Assembly: GCA_945948775.1 (NCBI GenBank)
Contig: CAMFCK010000045.1
Span: 1 to 6,784, forward strand
DNA length: 6,784 bases
Source: an uncultured Clostridia bacterium
Lineage (GTDB): Bacteria > Bacillota > Clostridia > UBA1381
Direction: 5' to 3'
The translations under genes and the position numbers were made by a program. Shown here in pieces: positions 1-6,661 of the stretch. Under the pieces are notes generated by a model. It was given only the letters and a program-made list of their open reading frames with translations, was not told the origin of the DNA and searched no databases. How positions within the stretch are numbered: the stretch's first letter is position 1; each line of letters begins with the position of its first letter.

Positions 1-899
1 ACACCCCAGTCAATCTTCGCAGGGAACTGGTCGTTCAAAACGCCTACGTCCCATGAAGCACCAAGCTTCATACCGATATTACCCTCTGCAAACTGTGCTC
101 TTGCGGGGTCGTTGTCCAAGCCTTCTGCGCCTATGTAATATGAGTTATCCTCTTTAATCTGCTTCAAAAATTCAAATGCAGGCGTCAGCTTTGTATAGTC
201 ATACTTATTATTTTCACTATCATAGCCAAGGCTTCCCGTTGATGAAAAGAACGGTCTCATCAGATCCCAGTCAAAATATCCGCTCCACTTTAACGGAAGC
301 GCAATTCCGTACTCTTTCGCCTGCTGATCTGTCAGGATCTTTGCGTCCTCCACTACCTCCTGCCATGTTTGCGGAGCTTTAGCCTCACCGTTTTCATCAA
401 CAATGCCTTTTGCCTTAAACATATCCTTATTATACAAAAGTCCAATCGTCGTTACGTTATATGGCAGTGTATAGGTCTTTCCGCCGAAAATATTTACATT
501 ATTCAGCGGTGTTCCGCTATAGCTGTCTATAAACTCCGCTCCGCCCGGCATATCGTCAAGGGACGTAACAGCGCCCTGTTTTACCAAATCTGCCATTCTG
601 TTGATGGGATAATACAGATCCGGCAATTCCTTTGTCTGAATTGCAACATCCATTACCTTCTGGTAATCGCTGCCCTGCACTACATAATCAATACATATGC
701 CCTTCTCTTTGCCTGTGGTTTCATTATAATCAGCCACAAGCTCCTGCATAATATCCTTAGTATGCGTACTGTTGGTCCATACAGTTATTGTTGTTACTGC
801 ACCGCCGCCTGTTGTTTTACTTCCGCATCCCACAAGCATTCCCGCGCACATAGCTGACAATGCCGTAACAGCTGCGATTCTCTTTGTAATCTTTTTCAT
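1..899 (-). CDS. ABC transporter extracellular solute-binding lipoprotein, family 1, partial (C-terminus beyond left edge)
   Basis: Captures a solute outside the membrane and passes it to an ABC importer; family 1 members mostly bind sugars or oligosaccharides. 299 codons are visible, read without a stop from ATG at 899 to the window edge. Residues 1-24 form a lipoprotein signal peptide (MKK..K R, hydrophobic core) ending in the lipobox LVGC with Cys25 as the lipidated residue, followed by a Ser/Thr/Gly-rich tether (GSKTTGGG). Family-typical stretches follow: ITVWTN at 38-43, YNKDMF at 156-161, PQTWQE at 176-181, and FAEGNIGMK at 270-278. Family members usually have 420-550 residues, so about a third is missing. 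The ribosome site AAAGGAAG (907-914) lies 7 bases before the ATG, with a second AAGGAAG just upstream. The gene follows the SLH gene by 22 bases and has no convincing promoter of its own, so the two are probably co-transcribed. Permease genes are expected beyond the left edge. Substrate unknown. Confidence 0.93.
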   Translation of the reverse strand, partial: MKKITKRIAAVTALSAMCAGMLVGCGSKTTGGGAVTTITVWTNSTHTKDIMQELVADYNETTGKEKGICIDYVVQGSDYQKVMDVAIQTKELPDLYYPINRMADLVKQGAVTSLDDMPGGAEFIDSYSGTPLNNVNIFGGKTYTLPYNVTTIGLLYNKDMFKAKGIVDENGEAKAPQTWQEVVEDAKILTDQQAKEYGIALPLKWSGYFDWDLMRPFFSSTGSLGYDSENNKYDYTKLTPAFEFLKQIKEDNSYYIGAEGLDNDPARAQFAEGNIGMKLGASWDVGVLNDQFPAKIDWG

Positions 900-921
900 G
901 TTTTTACTTCCTTTCTTCCTT

Positions 922-3522
922 TTAATTTATGACTATAATATCTACTACCTTTGAATAGAAAACTCTCAGCATTACCAATCTTCCCGGCGTCAGGTCACCG
1001 CGGCTGCCCTTTTGTGCGCCCGAACCGTACAAATCAAATACTGTGACCGTTCCTTCGCCGCGGAATACACGTTCAGCCATGCTTCCGTTTGCTCCCATTC
1101 TCACTCTCAGGAACTCACCGTCTGCTGAAACTACCGTTCCGATCGCGACAGCGTTGCCGTCATTTCTGCCTTCGGGGTTTGGCGTCGGTTCAAAATCGGT
1201 ATAAATATTCTTAAAGTATTCGCTGAAAATCCCCCTTCCGCTCAGATCATATCCGACTTTTATGACATCACCCTTGTCAATGGCGGTCTTTTTACCGTTT
1301 TTGGTGTAATATAGCGCTTCTTCATCATAAATCGGTATTGTAACCTTTTCTCCGTTCTGATAGCCTATAATTGCGTCTACTACGTCACCGTCGCTGTCAA
1401 CAGTCTTTGTGACACTTCGGACAATAATCAGATTGCTGTTGTCACGCTGCGAATCAAAGCTTTTACTCTTGCGCAAAAGCAGTATGCCGGCAACATTATA
1501 CTCGTCAAAATTATACGCCTCTACTATGTAATCCTTGGCATCGGAAAACACCGAGGTCTGACATTTCTGATAGTTGCCCTCCTCGTCAAAATCACTATCA
1601 GATGAATCTGACGAAGGCACCTGAAGGATTTTTGTGTTACTGTCTATATAGAACTCAGGGAAATTCATATCATTGGTATTAATCAGGAAACATTTTGTCA
1701 GCTCCTTGAACTTTCTGTTTGCTGCCGCCGCTCCGGATTTTATATACTCCTGGTTTGAAGGTGTACCGTCAACATGCTTTCCGTCCGGTGTATATATTTT
1801 ATACACCTTGCCCTCGCTGTCTTTTTCAACATACACCAGGCTGCACTGACGAATGCCGTTAATTTTTGGCACAAGCAGCTCTGCAATTACCGCGGCATCG
1901 GTCTTTGCTCCATCATTTAGTCTTACATATTCTGCAAGGTCACGCCGTTCCATGCTGCCGTCAAGCGTAACCGCCTTAATGAAGCCGTATTCCTCCTCTT
2001 CAGAGTATCTTGCTTTTAGTACATACAAAAATTCACCCTTTTCCTCAAAGTCCTCGCCGGAGGCAATATCAACAATCTCACCCAGACTGTTGAAAAGGAA
2101 GGTGTATCTTTTACCTAACACAAAATTAAGCTTGCCCATTACATTATTAATAAAGTAATTTGAACAGGTATATGCAACATTGTCAACAGAGATTTCCTTG
2201 TCCTCGTTTATGCCAGATGTCAGATCACCGGTGAACCTTTGCGTTACCACATTAATTTTTACCATCTGACCGCTGAGCGACTGCTCAACCTCTACTATAT
2301 CGTCCTTTTTTATGTCCTCTGCGTTTATCTGTACTCCGTCCCTGGTAATGGTAATACTGCGCTGATTATCATTATTATCATAATAAAGCGGCTCATAAAG
2401 CTTACCGACAATCTCATAATTAATTGCCGACACATTTGTCACAACCATAGTATCGGTAGCGTAAACAAATACGGTATAATCATCATTATAGGATAGTATT
2501 TCCACCCTTCCGAACTGCTCATCTCTCAGCTTCCGGATAATATCACTTCTGAACTCAGTCACCTCACCGTTATATACAAAGTCACTTGTTTTCGGGAATC
2601 TTATTGTTTTATTGGTGCTGTCATCGGGAGAATACCTCAGCTCGAAATTACTGCCGTTCGCCCTGATATCCTTTATCTCACTGCTTTTTATCACCTTTAC
2701 ATCATTCGCCCGGCGGGGAATAATTTTTATTACCTCGTCCTCTCTCAGGTAGTAGTCGGCATAATATCCGAGATAGGCATTTGCGCCGTCTGTATCGCAT
2801 GTATCATACCTTACTCCGTCAATCTCTACCCTGCCGTATCCTACACCGGTGCTGCCTATGCCAAAGGAGCTGAACTCATTACCGGTAATTCGTCCCGAAT
2901 GCTTACTCACATCGAAAGCATATTCCATAAAGGTTTCTTCGCTCAACGCATAATTATCGCTGCTGCCGGATAGATTATAACCGATATACTTTAGCTGCAT
3001 CGCATTATATATTGCCTTATACGCGTCTGCATATGTGATTGCATCTTTTCTTGATACGCCCTTTAGTATATCGGCGTACACCCCGGAATAAGCGCTGACA
3101 ATGTCGCTTTCCGGATTTATGACTCTTCCGTATCCCAGCATACGCAGCAAAATCCGTCCTGCCGTATCACCGGAAATGCTCTCATCAATTCCGAAAGTGC
3201 CGTCACCGCAGCCTACCGCAATCCCTGCATTGACAATATCCATTACGGCATCATGCCTCCAGTCGTCAAGCTTAACGTCTGCAAAGCTCAGATAACAGTA
3301 CATATGCGCTATACTGTCGTTTGTGGCTGCACAAACAAGATACGCGAATTCGCCTTTGTTGATAAAGCCGTTCTCCGCCTCTGCCGGAAGCGATATTCCC
3401 AATGCATTAAGCACTTCCCTTTCTGTTTCAGCTTCAGTCTTTTCTTCGTATGCATATGACGTCAGCGAAGACAGCATACAGAAGCACGCAAGAATAAGTG
3501 CCGATACTTTTTTTGATTTCAT
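922..3522 (-). CDS. Secreted S-layer homology (SLH) domain protein, 866 aa, multi-module beta-rich body
   Basis: Probable cell-wall-attached surface protein. Residues are counted from the ATG at 3522. Residues 1-24 are a signal peptide (MKSKK, hydrophobic core, likely cut after SYA). An SLH repeat spans about 52-129, with FADV..DDW near 80-88 and GDGTFG at 106-111; a degenerate second one lies near 141-178 (ADILKGVS, YADAYKAIYNAM). SLH domains generally bind pyruvylated secondary wall polymer. Residues about 205-285 (GRITGN, YGRVEIDGVRYD, LGYYADYYL) resemble a module I recall downstream of SLH repeats in other clostridial and Paenibacillus surface proteins. The rest looks beta-rich, with a Ser/Asp stretch at 638-650 (SSDSSDSDFDEEG) and no catalytic motif I recognise. 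An ATG at 3558 would add 12 residues, but it has no ribosome site, precedes no signal-like sequence and lies 3 bases from the predicted transcription start. The chosen start has AAGGGG at 3537-3542, with a long 14-base spacing. First gene of an operon with the solute-binding lipoprotein. Molecular function unknown. Confidence 0.9.
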   Translation of the reverse strand: MKSKKVSALILACFCMLSSLTSYAYEEKTEAETEREVLNALGISLPAEAENGFINKGEFAYLVCAATNDSIAHMYCYLSFADVKLDDWRHDAVMDIVNAGIAVGCGDGTFGIDESISGDTAGRILLRMLGYGRVINPESDIVSAYSGVYADILKGVSRKDAITYADAYKAIYNAMQLKYIGYNLSGSSDNYALSEETFMEYAFDVSKHSGRITGNEFSSFGIGSTGVGYGRVEIDGVRYDTCDTDGANAYLGYYADYYLREDEVIKIIPRRANDVKVIKSSEIKDIRANGSNFELRYSPDDSTNKTIRFPKTSDFVYNGEVTEFRSDIIRKLRDEQFGRVEILSYNDDYTVFVYATDTMVVTNVSAINYEIVGKLYEPLYYDNNDNQRSITITRDGVQINAEDIKKDDIVEVEQSLSGQMVKINVVTQRFTGDLTSGINEDKEISVDNVAYTCSNYFINNVMGKLNFVLGKRYTFLFNSLGEIVDIASGEDFEEKGEFLYVLKARYSEEEEYGFIKAVTLDGSMERRDLAEYVRLNDGAKTDAAVIAELLVPKINGIRQCSLVYVEKDSEGKVYKIYTPDGKHVDGTPSNQEYIKSGAAAANRKFKELTKCFLINTNDMNFPEFYIDSNTKILQVPSSDSSDSDFDEEGNYQKCQTSVFSDAKDYIVEAYNFDEYNVAGILLLRKSKSFDSQRDNSNLIIVRSVTKTVDSDGDVVDAIIGYQNGEKVTIPIYDEEALYYTKNGKKTAIDKGDVIKVGYDLSGRGIFSEYFKNIYTDFEPTPNPEGRNDGNAVAIGTVVSADGEFLRVRMGANGSMAERVFRGEGTVTVFDLYGSGAQKGSRGDLTPGRLVMLRVFYSKVVDIIVIN

Positions 3523-3567
3523 TACTTGTTCACTATCCCCTTCATTATTCTCTCTCATCCTGTAATT

Positions 3568-3596
3568 ATTTTATCATGCCGTATTTTTTTCCGCAA
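3568..3596 (-). promoter_or_regulatory. Predicted sigma-A type promoter of the SLH / solute-binding-protein operon
   Basis: On the minus strand, TTGCGG (-35, 3591-3596) is followed after exactly 17 bases by TAAAAT (-10, 3568-3573). The predicted start is near 3561. That gives a leader of about 38 bases to the ATG at 3522 but only about 3 bases to the upstream ATG at 3558, which supports the downstream start. The -35 matches the consensus in only 4 of 6 positions, so the promoter may need an activator. The placement is predicted from sequence only. Confidence 0.6.
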
Positions 3597-3616
3597 TATT
3601 AACTTTTATAGACGAT

Positions 3617-3638
3617 TTTACCTGCTTTTGCAGATAAA
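3617..3638. promoter_or_regulatory. 22-bp inverted repeat, candidate activator or operator site upstream of the SLH operon
   Basis: The arms TTTACCTGC (3617-3625) and GCAGATAAA (3630-3638) are complementary at 8 of 9 positions around a 4-base TTTT centre. The centre lies about 66 bases upstream of the predicted start of the SLH operon, a usual position for activators that contact RNA polymerase from upstream. Neither strand has a long T run directly after it, so a terminator is less likely. The binding protein is unknown; the LuxR-type regulator encoded next door is an obvious candidate, by inference only. Confidence 0.45.
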
Positions 3639-3641
3639 CTT

Positions 3642-3684
3642 GCCTTAAACAAACAAAGCGTTGACAAATCATCAACGCTTTGTT
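3642..3684 (-). terminator. Rho-independent terminator overlapping the response regulator stop codon
   Basis: A perfect 13-bp stem pairs 3652-3664 with 3672-3684 around a 7-base loop. On the minus strand it is followed by T-rich sequence (TGTTTAAGG, giving TTTGTTTGTTT across the stem end). The upstream arm contains the last three sense codons and the TGA (3672-3674) of the regulator gene. It separates the two-component operon from the SLH operon. The T tract is interrupted, so efficiency is uncertain. Confidence 0.75.
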
Positions 3685-4355
3685 ATGTCAAGATCAAGCA
3701 GATTAAAAGGCTCAAGCTTTTTCACTATTGACTTGATATTTTTTTCATCAAATTTCTTTAATATTCTGTTTACCTGCGAACGGATAGTAGATGTTTCTAC
3801 ACACCGTTCCTCCGCCACCTGTTTATACGATTTTCCGGTGCTTAATGCTCTTAATACCTCAAGCTCGGACATGGTAAGCTTGGAAATAACATTCATCGTA
3901 TACAGCAGACTGTCCTGCGCTGTCCGCAGTCTTGAGAATTCACGTAATATCTTTTGTGAAATCTGAGGACTCAGCGACAACTGGTTATGGTATACAAGAT
4001 GTATGGATTCAATAAGCTTAACTATGGAATCCGTCTTTAAAATATACTCGTTTCCTCCGGCTGCAAAAGCCTTGAACAGCATCTCATTATCCTCGTTTAC
4101 TGTCAGCACTATTATTTTAATGTCCGGCTCCTGACGCTTTATTTTTTCGATTGCCTCTATTCCTGCACATTCGTACTCCATCTGCAAATCCATAAGTACA
4201 ATATCCGGCTTCACAGAGAGTGTCACGTCCACACCCTCTTTACCGCTCAATGCTGTTCCGACTACCTCAATATCAGGCTCATTATTCAGAATACTTTTAA
4301 AGTATTCTACAAGGTCTATCATATCGTCAACTATAACAACCCTTATTTTATCCAT
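3672..4355 (-). CDS. NarL/FixJ family response regulator (receiver domain plus LuxR-type HTH)
   Basis: DNA-binding response regulator of 227 residues, the usual size for this family. The receiver domain spans about 4-120, with the acidic pair Asp10/Asp11, the phosphoacceptor Asp56 in PDIVLMD, the switch residue Thr85 in IIVLT and the conserved Lys107 in YILK; all key residues are present. The LuxR/GerE helix-turn-helix spans about 158-206 (LTMSELEVLRALSTGKS, then the recognition region ETSTIRSQVNRILKKF). Phosphorylation is expected to promote dimerisation and DNA binding. The start ATG has AAGGGG at 4361-4366, 5 bases upstream, and lies 14 bases after the kinase stop codon, so kinase and regulator are co-transcribed and presumably cognate partners. 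Its targets cannot be read from the sequence; the adjacent SLH operon and its own promoter are the nearest candidates. Domain assignment is firm, physiological role is not. Confidence 0.96.
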   Translation of the reverse strand: MDKIRVVIVDDMIDLVEYFKSILNNEPDIEVVGTALSGKEGVDVTLSVKPDIVLMDLQMEYECAGIEAIEKIKRQEPDIKIIVLTVNEDNEMLFKAFAAGGNEYILKTDSIVKLIESIHLVYHNQLSLSPQISQKILREFSRLRTAQDSLLYTMNVISKLTMSELEVLRALSTGKSYKQVAEERCVETSTIRSQVNRILKKFDEKNIKSIVKKLEPFNLLDLDITKR

Positions 4356-4369
4356 AAAATCCCCTTCAT

Positions 4370-5863
4370 TCAGTTTATGTGCTTATTCTGCAAAGCTATC
4401 TGTATAGTTGTAAATTTATTCACCTCGCTCTGCACATATACAAACCCGTTCATTGCTTTTATAATTCTATAAACGTAGTTTAGCCCAACGCCCCAGTTTT
4501 TTGTCGAAGTCTTTGTACTGTAAAACGCGCTCCAAATATGACGCTGTTCTTTTTGAGGTATGCCAACACCGTTATCCGTCACCTTGATTATAAGCCATTC
4601 ATATTCGTCATAGACAGATATATCAATTTTACCCTCCTCACGCTGCGCTATATGTATTGCCTCTATTGAATTATTGATAATATTTACCAGGCTCTTTTCC
4701 AGACAGCTTTTCTCAAAATACGCCCATCCCTCCGTTTCATATATCTTGTTTATATGAATTGAATTATCACAGCAGACCGTTTTTAAGGCATGTTCAACAC
4801 ATTCAATAGCATTGTTGCAGACTATAACAGGGCTTTGCTTTTTCAGCATATTCATAATATATGTTATATTGTCGATATAATCCTGCGAAATAGTTTCAAG
4901 ACGTCCAATAAGGTATTTTTGTTTCTCGGCGTCAGTATTCATAGCGAGCTGTTTGGCAATTACGTTTACCGAAAGCATTTCATTTTTATACGCATGCATT
5001 ATATTTCTTATATTTTTATTCGGCTGCACAATACTGTGCTTGAGCATTTGCTCCTGAAAAAAATCCACCTGATCAAGACCGTGGAACTTAAACAGCAGCA
5101 TTAGCATGGCATTTACTGCGGCAAATGCCAGAAGCGGTATAAGATTATATTCATATCTGGGTGTTTCATCGGGGAAGCCCAAAAAGGCATTTGCGCTCAG
5201 GCAGTTAAGATTTTGTCCGAAGGGTCCCATGATAAATATATATGCACAGATAATATTAAGTATTGTAACCGACATCATGAGCGACAGCAGCTGGTATTTC
5301 TTTATTCTTGATTTGCACTTCTTCATAAGACTTAGCATTCGCAATATTGGATAAATCAAGTAAAGCGTGATCCATATATTGTTAAAAATATTTATGCCCT
5401 TGATAAGCATGATTTTCTGCTCATATGTACCGTTTATGTCAGAATGTAAGTACGCGAAAAGATTCAGCTTTGTCATAGGATCATAAAAAATACAGAAAAA
5501 AATCGGGAGAAGCATTCCCAAAACCATTGTCTGAATAAATTTTTTGACCGTCGTATCATAATTATATAAAAATAGCGGCAAACATGCCAAATAACCGCCG
5601 AATGCTATATTTTGCAGCCGGATAATTACATAAAAAGGTATTTTCAACTTAGCTAATGCCATTACACCTTTATAATCAAAATTAAATAATTTAATATTGG
5701 GATACTGATAGTTCCCAATTTTCACAGTATAGATAAGAGAAGTCAGTATAGAAAAATTTAAAAATAAAATCATTGCTGCCAATGCAAGGCTGTATCTGTT
5801 ACGGTATTTGCGCAAAATGATGACAAATGAAAATATAAACATGACAGCAACTGTATATACCAT
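4370..5863 (-). CDS. Membrane sensor histidine kinase with about seven transmembrane segments
   Basis: Sensor kinase of 497 residues. Hydrophobic segments fall near 3-17, 25-46, 76-100, 109-127, 161-178, 192-214 and 240-259, so the sensor half is nearly all membrane, with only short loops. The probable phosphoacceptor is His290 in MHAYKNEML, an H-x-x-K-N signature like that of AgrC-type and related GHKL kinases, followed by helical sequence to about 342. The ATPase domain has an N box (LVNIINNSIEA, Asn398), a G1 box (DNGVGI, 430-435), an F box region (AFYSTKT, Phe447) and a G2 box (NWGVGL, 456-461). All catalytic elements look intact. No PAS, HAMP or extracellular ligand domain is seen, so the signal is probably sensed within or close to the membrane. 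The start ATG has a strong GGAGG (5871-5875) 7 bases upstream. First gene of the operon with the response regulator. The ligand is unknown; the N-terminus resembles no specific sensor family I can name with confidence. Confidence 0.93.
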   Translation of the reverse strand: MVYTVAVMFIFSFVIILRKYRNRYSLALAAMILFLNFSILTSLIYTVKIGNYQYPNIKLFNFDYKGVMALAKLKIPFYVIIRLQNIAFGGYLACLPLFLYNYDTTVKKFIQTMVLGMLLPIFFCIFYDPMTKLNLFAYLHSDINGTYEQKIMLIKGINIFNNIWITLYLIYPILRMLSLMKKCKSRIKKYQLLSLMMSVTILNIICAYIFIMGPFGQNLNCLSANAFLGFPDETPRYEYNLIPLLAFAAVNAMLMLLFKFHGLDQVDFFQEQMLKHSIVQPNKNIRNIMHAYKNEMLSVNVIAKQLAMNTDAEKQKYLIGRLETISQDYIDNITYIMNMLKKQSPVIVCNNAIECVEHALKTVCCDNSIHINKIYETEGWAYFEKSCLEKSLVNIINNSIEAIHIAQREEGKIDISVYDEYEWLIIKVTDNGVGIPQKEQRHIWSAFYSTKTSTKNWGVGLNYVYRIIKAMNGFVYVQSEVNKFTTIQIALQNKHIN

Positions 5864-5893
5864 TTTCCACCCTCCGCTCCATTTTTCAGTTAT

Positions 5894-5922
5894 AGCATAT
5901 CACTTTTTTATTTTAAAGTCAA
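5894..5922 (-). promoter_or_regulatory. Predicted sigma-A type promoter of the histidine kinase / response regulator operon
   Basis: On the minus strand, TTGACT (-35, 5917-5922) is followed after 17 bases by TATGCT (-10, 5894-5899), with an AT-rich spacer. The predicted start is near 5887, giving a leader of about 24 bases that contains the GGAGG ribosome site. Five of six -35 and four of six -10 positions match the consensus. Confidence 0.7.
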
Positions 5923-6104
5923 GATTTATTATAATACGATACATCAAGCAAAATATTTGATCATGCAGAGAGCCGCTCCGCGTATAAGCTATTATTCCTG
6001 AGCGTTCCAGTCAATAATATATGCCGCCGCCATTCATTGGATTTATTATTACGTTATTAAGTGTAGTGTTCCATACTCATTCTTTAAAGTATTTAATTTT
6101 ATAC
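5923..6104. other. Intergenic stretch without a convincing gene
   Basis: Between the kinase promoter and the Asp23 terminator I find no ORF with a ribosome site. On the minus strand there are only very short ATG frames of 7-8 codons. The stretch is mostly AT-rich, with two GC-rich patches (about 5966-5985 and 6021-6032). It holds a weak dyad, ATCAA (5943-5947) and TTGAT (5957-5961), whose centre is about 65 bases upstream of the predicted kinase-operon start. No tRNA or riboswitch that I recognise is present. Confidence 0.5.
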
Positions 6105-6157
6105 AATATATACAAAACAGGACGCTGCATATCACAGCGTCCTGTTTTGTATATATT
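6105..6157. terminator. Perfect 23-bp stem-loop, bidirectional-type terminator after the Asp23 gene
   Basis: The arm 6105-6127 is perfectly complementary to 6135-6157 around a 7-base loop (6128-6134). The core is a GC-rich 10-bp stem (CAGGACGCTG against CAGCGTCCTG) flanked by AAAA on one side and TTTT on the other, then continued by alternating AT pairs. This is the usual form of a Rho-independent terminator usable from both strands. It begins one base after the Asp23 stop codon, so its main job is to end that minus-strand transcript. Confidence 0.85.
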
Positions 6158-6158
6158 A

Positions 6159-6620
6159 TTATTCAGAATCTGTTTGAGACGGCTCTGCTTCGTTTTCGTC
6201 GGTTTCCGATTCCTCCGCAGGAGCTTCTGCCGCAGCGCGCTCCTTTTCAAAGCTTACGCCCTCGACATGGATATTTACCTTTTCCACCGTCATGCCGGTC
6301 ATGCTTTCAACACTATTTTTTACGTTCTCCTGTACCTCCCATGCGATTTCGGGAATACGTACTCCGTAATCAACAATGATATATAAATCAATAACCGCCT
6401 TATTCTCGGTGACCTCAACCTTAACGCCCTTGCCCTTGTTCTTTTTGCCGCCCAAAATCTCGGCTATACCGCCTACGACCGAGCCGCTCATCCCGGCAAC
6501 GCCGCTAATTTCCGCGGTAGCTATTCCGGCAACTGTAGATATTACCTCAACAGAAATTTTTACGTTTCCTATTTTGTCCTCTGTTTCTTCAGTTGTTACA
6601 ACCGCCTGTTCTTCGTCCAT
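6159..6620 (-). CDS. Asp23/Gls24 family envelope stress response protein
   Basis: Small protein of 153 residues with one Asp23/Gls24 domain at about 18-125. Landmarks are GNVKISVEVISTVAGIAT near 18-35, GVAGMSG at 40-46, VKVEVTENKAVIDLYIIVDYG near 67-86, the amphipathic segment IPEIAWEVQENVKNSVESMTG, and VEKVNIHVEGV near 112-122. An acidic, low-complexity tail (126-153, rich in Ala, Glu, Ser and Asp) follows. There is no signal peptide or membrane segment, so it is cytosolic; in Staphylococcus aureus the related Asp23 is held at the membrane by AmaP. Its biochemical role in clostridia is not settled, although the family is linked to cell-envelope homeostasis. The start ATG has an ideal AGGAGG (6628-6633) 7 bases upstream. 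In this window it is a single-gene unit, with its own strong promoter and a terminator directly after the stop. No AmaP-like partner is visible here. Confidence 0.95.
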   Translation of the reverse strand: MDEEQAVVTTEETEDKIGNVKISVEVISTVAGIATAEISGVAGMSGSVVGGIAEILGGKKNKGKGVKVEVTENKAVIDLYIIVDYGVRIPEIAWEVQENVKNSVESMTGMTVEKVNIHVEGVSFEKERAAAEAPAEESETDENEAEPSQTDSE

Positions 6621-6661
6621 ATTCTCTCCTCCTGACTGAAATTATATTTATATATGCTATT

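Noticed and set aside
369..857. Plus-strand reading frame of 162 codons over the solute-binding protein gene
   Set aside because: It lies antisense to a clearly coding lipoprotein gene, has no ribosome site or recognisable domain, and its composition is that of a shadow frame.
922..960. Possible internal promoter (TATTAT-like) just before the lipoprotein gene
   Set aside because: No acceptable -35 at 16-18 bases; the sequence encodes the conserved-looking C-terminus of the SLH protein.
3445..3490. Lipobox-like LILAC in the SLH protein signal peptide
   Set aside because: The cysteine is only 13 residues from the start, the position before Ala is Leu, and hydrophobic sequence continues to a better signal peptidase I site (SYA).
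4790..5354. Plus-strand reading frames of 104 and 82 codons across the kinase gene
   Set aside because: They are antisense to the conserved kinase and show no family resemblance or initiation signals.
5975..6020. Possible extra minus-strand promoter with TTGACT near 6010
   Set aside because: The -10 at the correct spacing (TAGCTT) matches only half of the consensus, and no gene or RNA follows before the kinase promoter.
6009..6041. Minus-strand mini-frame of eight codons (MNGGGIYY) as a possible signalling peptide for the kinase
   Set aside because: Too short, with no ribosome site, leader or export signal and no processing gene nearby; in AT-rich DNA it is expected by chance.
6021..6386. 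Plus-strand reading frame of 121 codons across the terminator and the Asp23 gene
   Set aside because: It runs through a perfect terminator hairpin and antisense to a conserved gene, with no ribosome site before its ATG.
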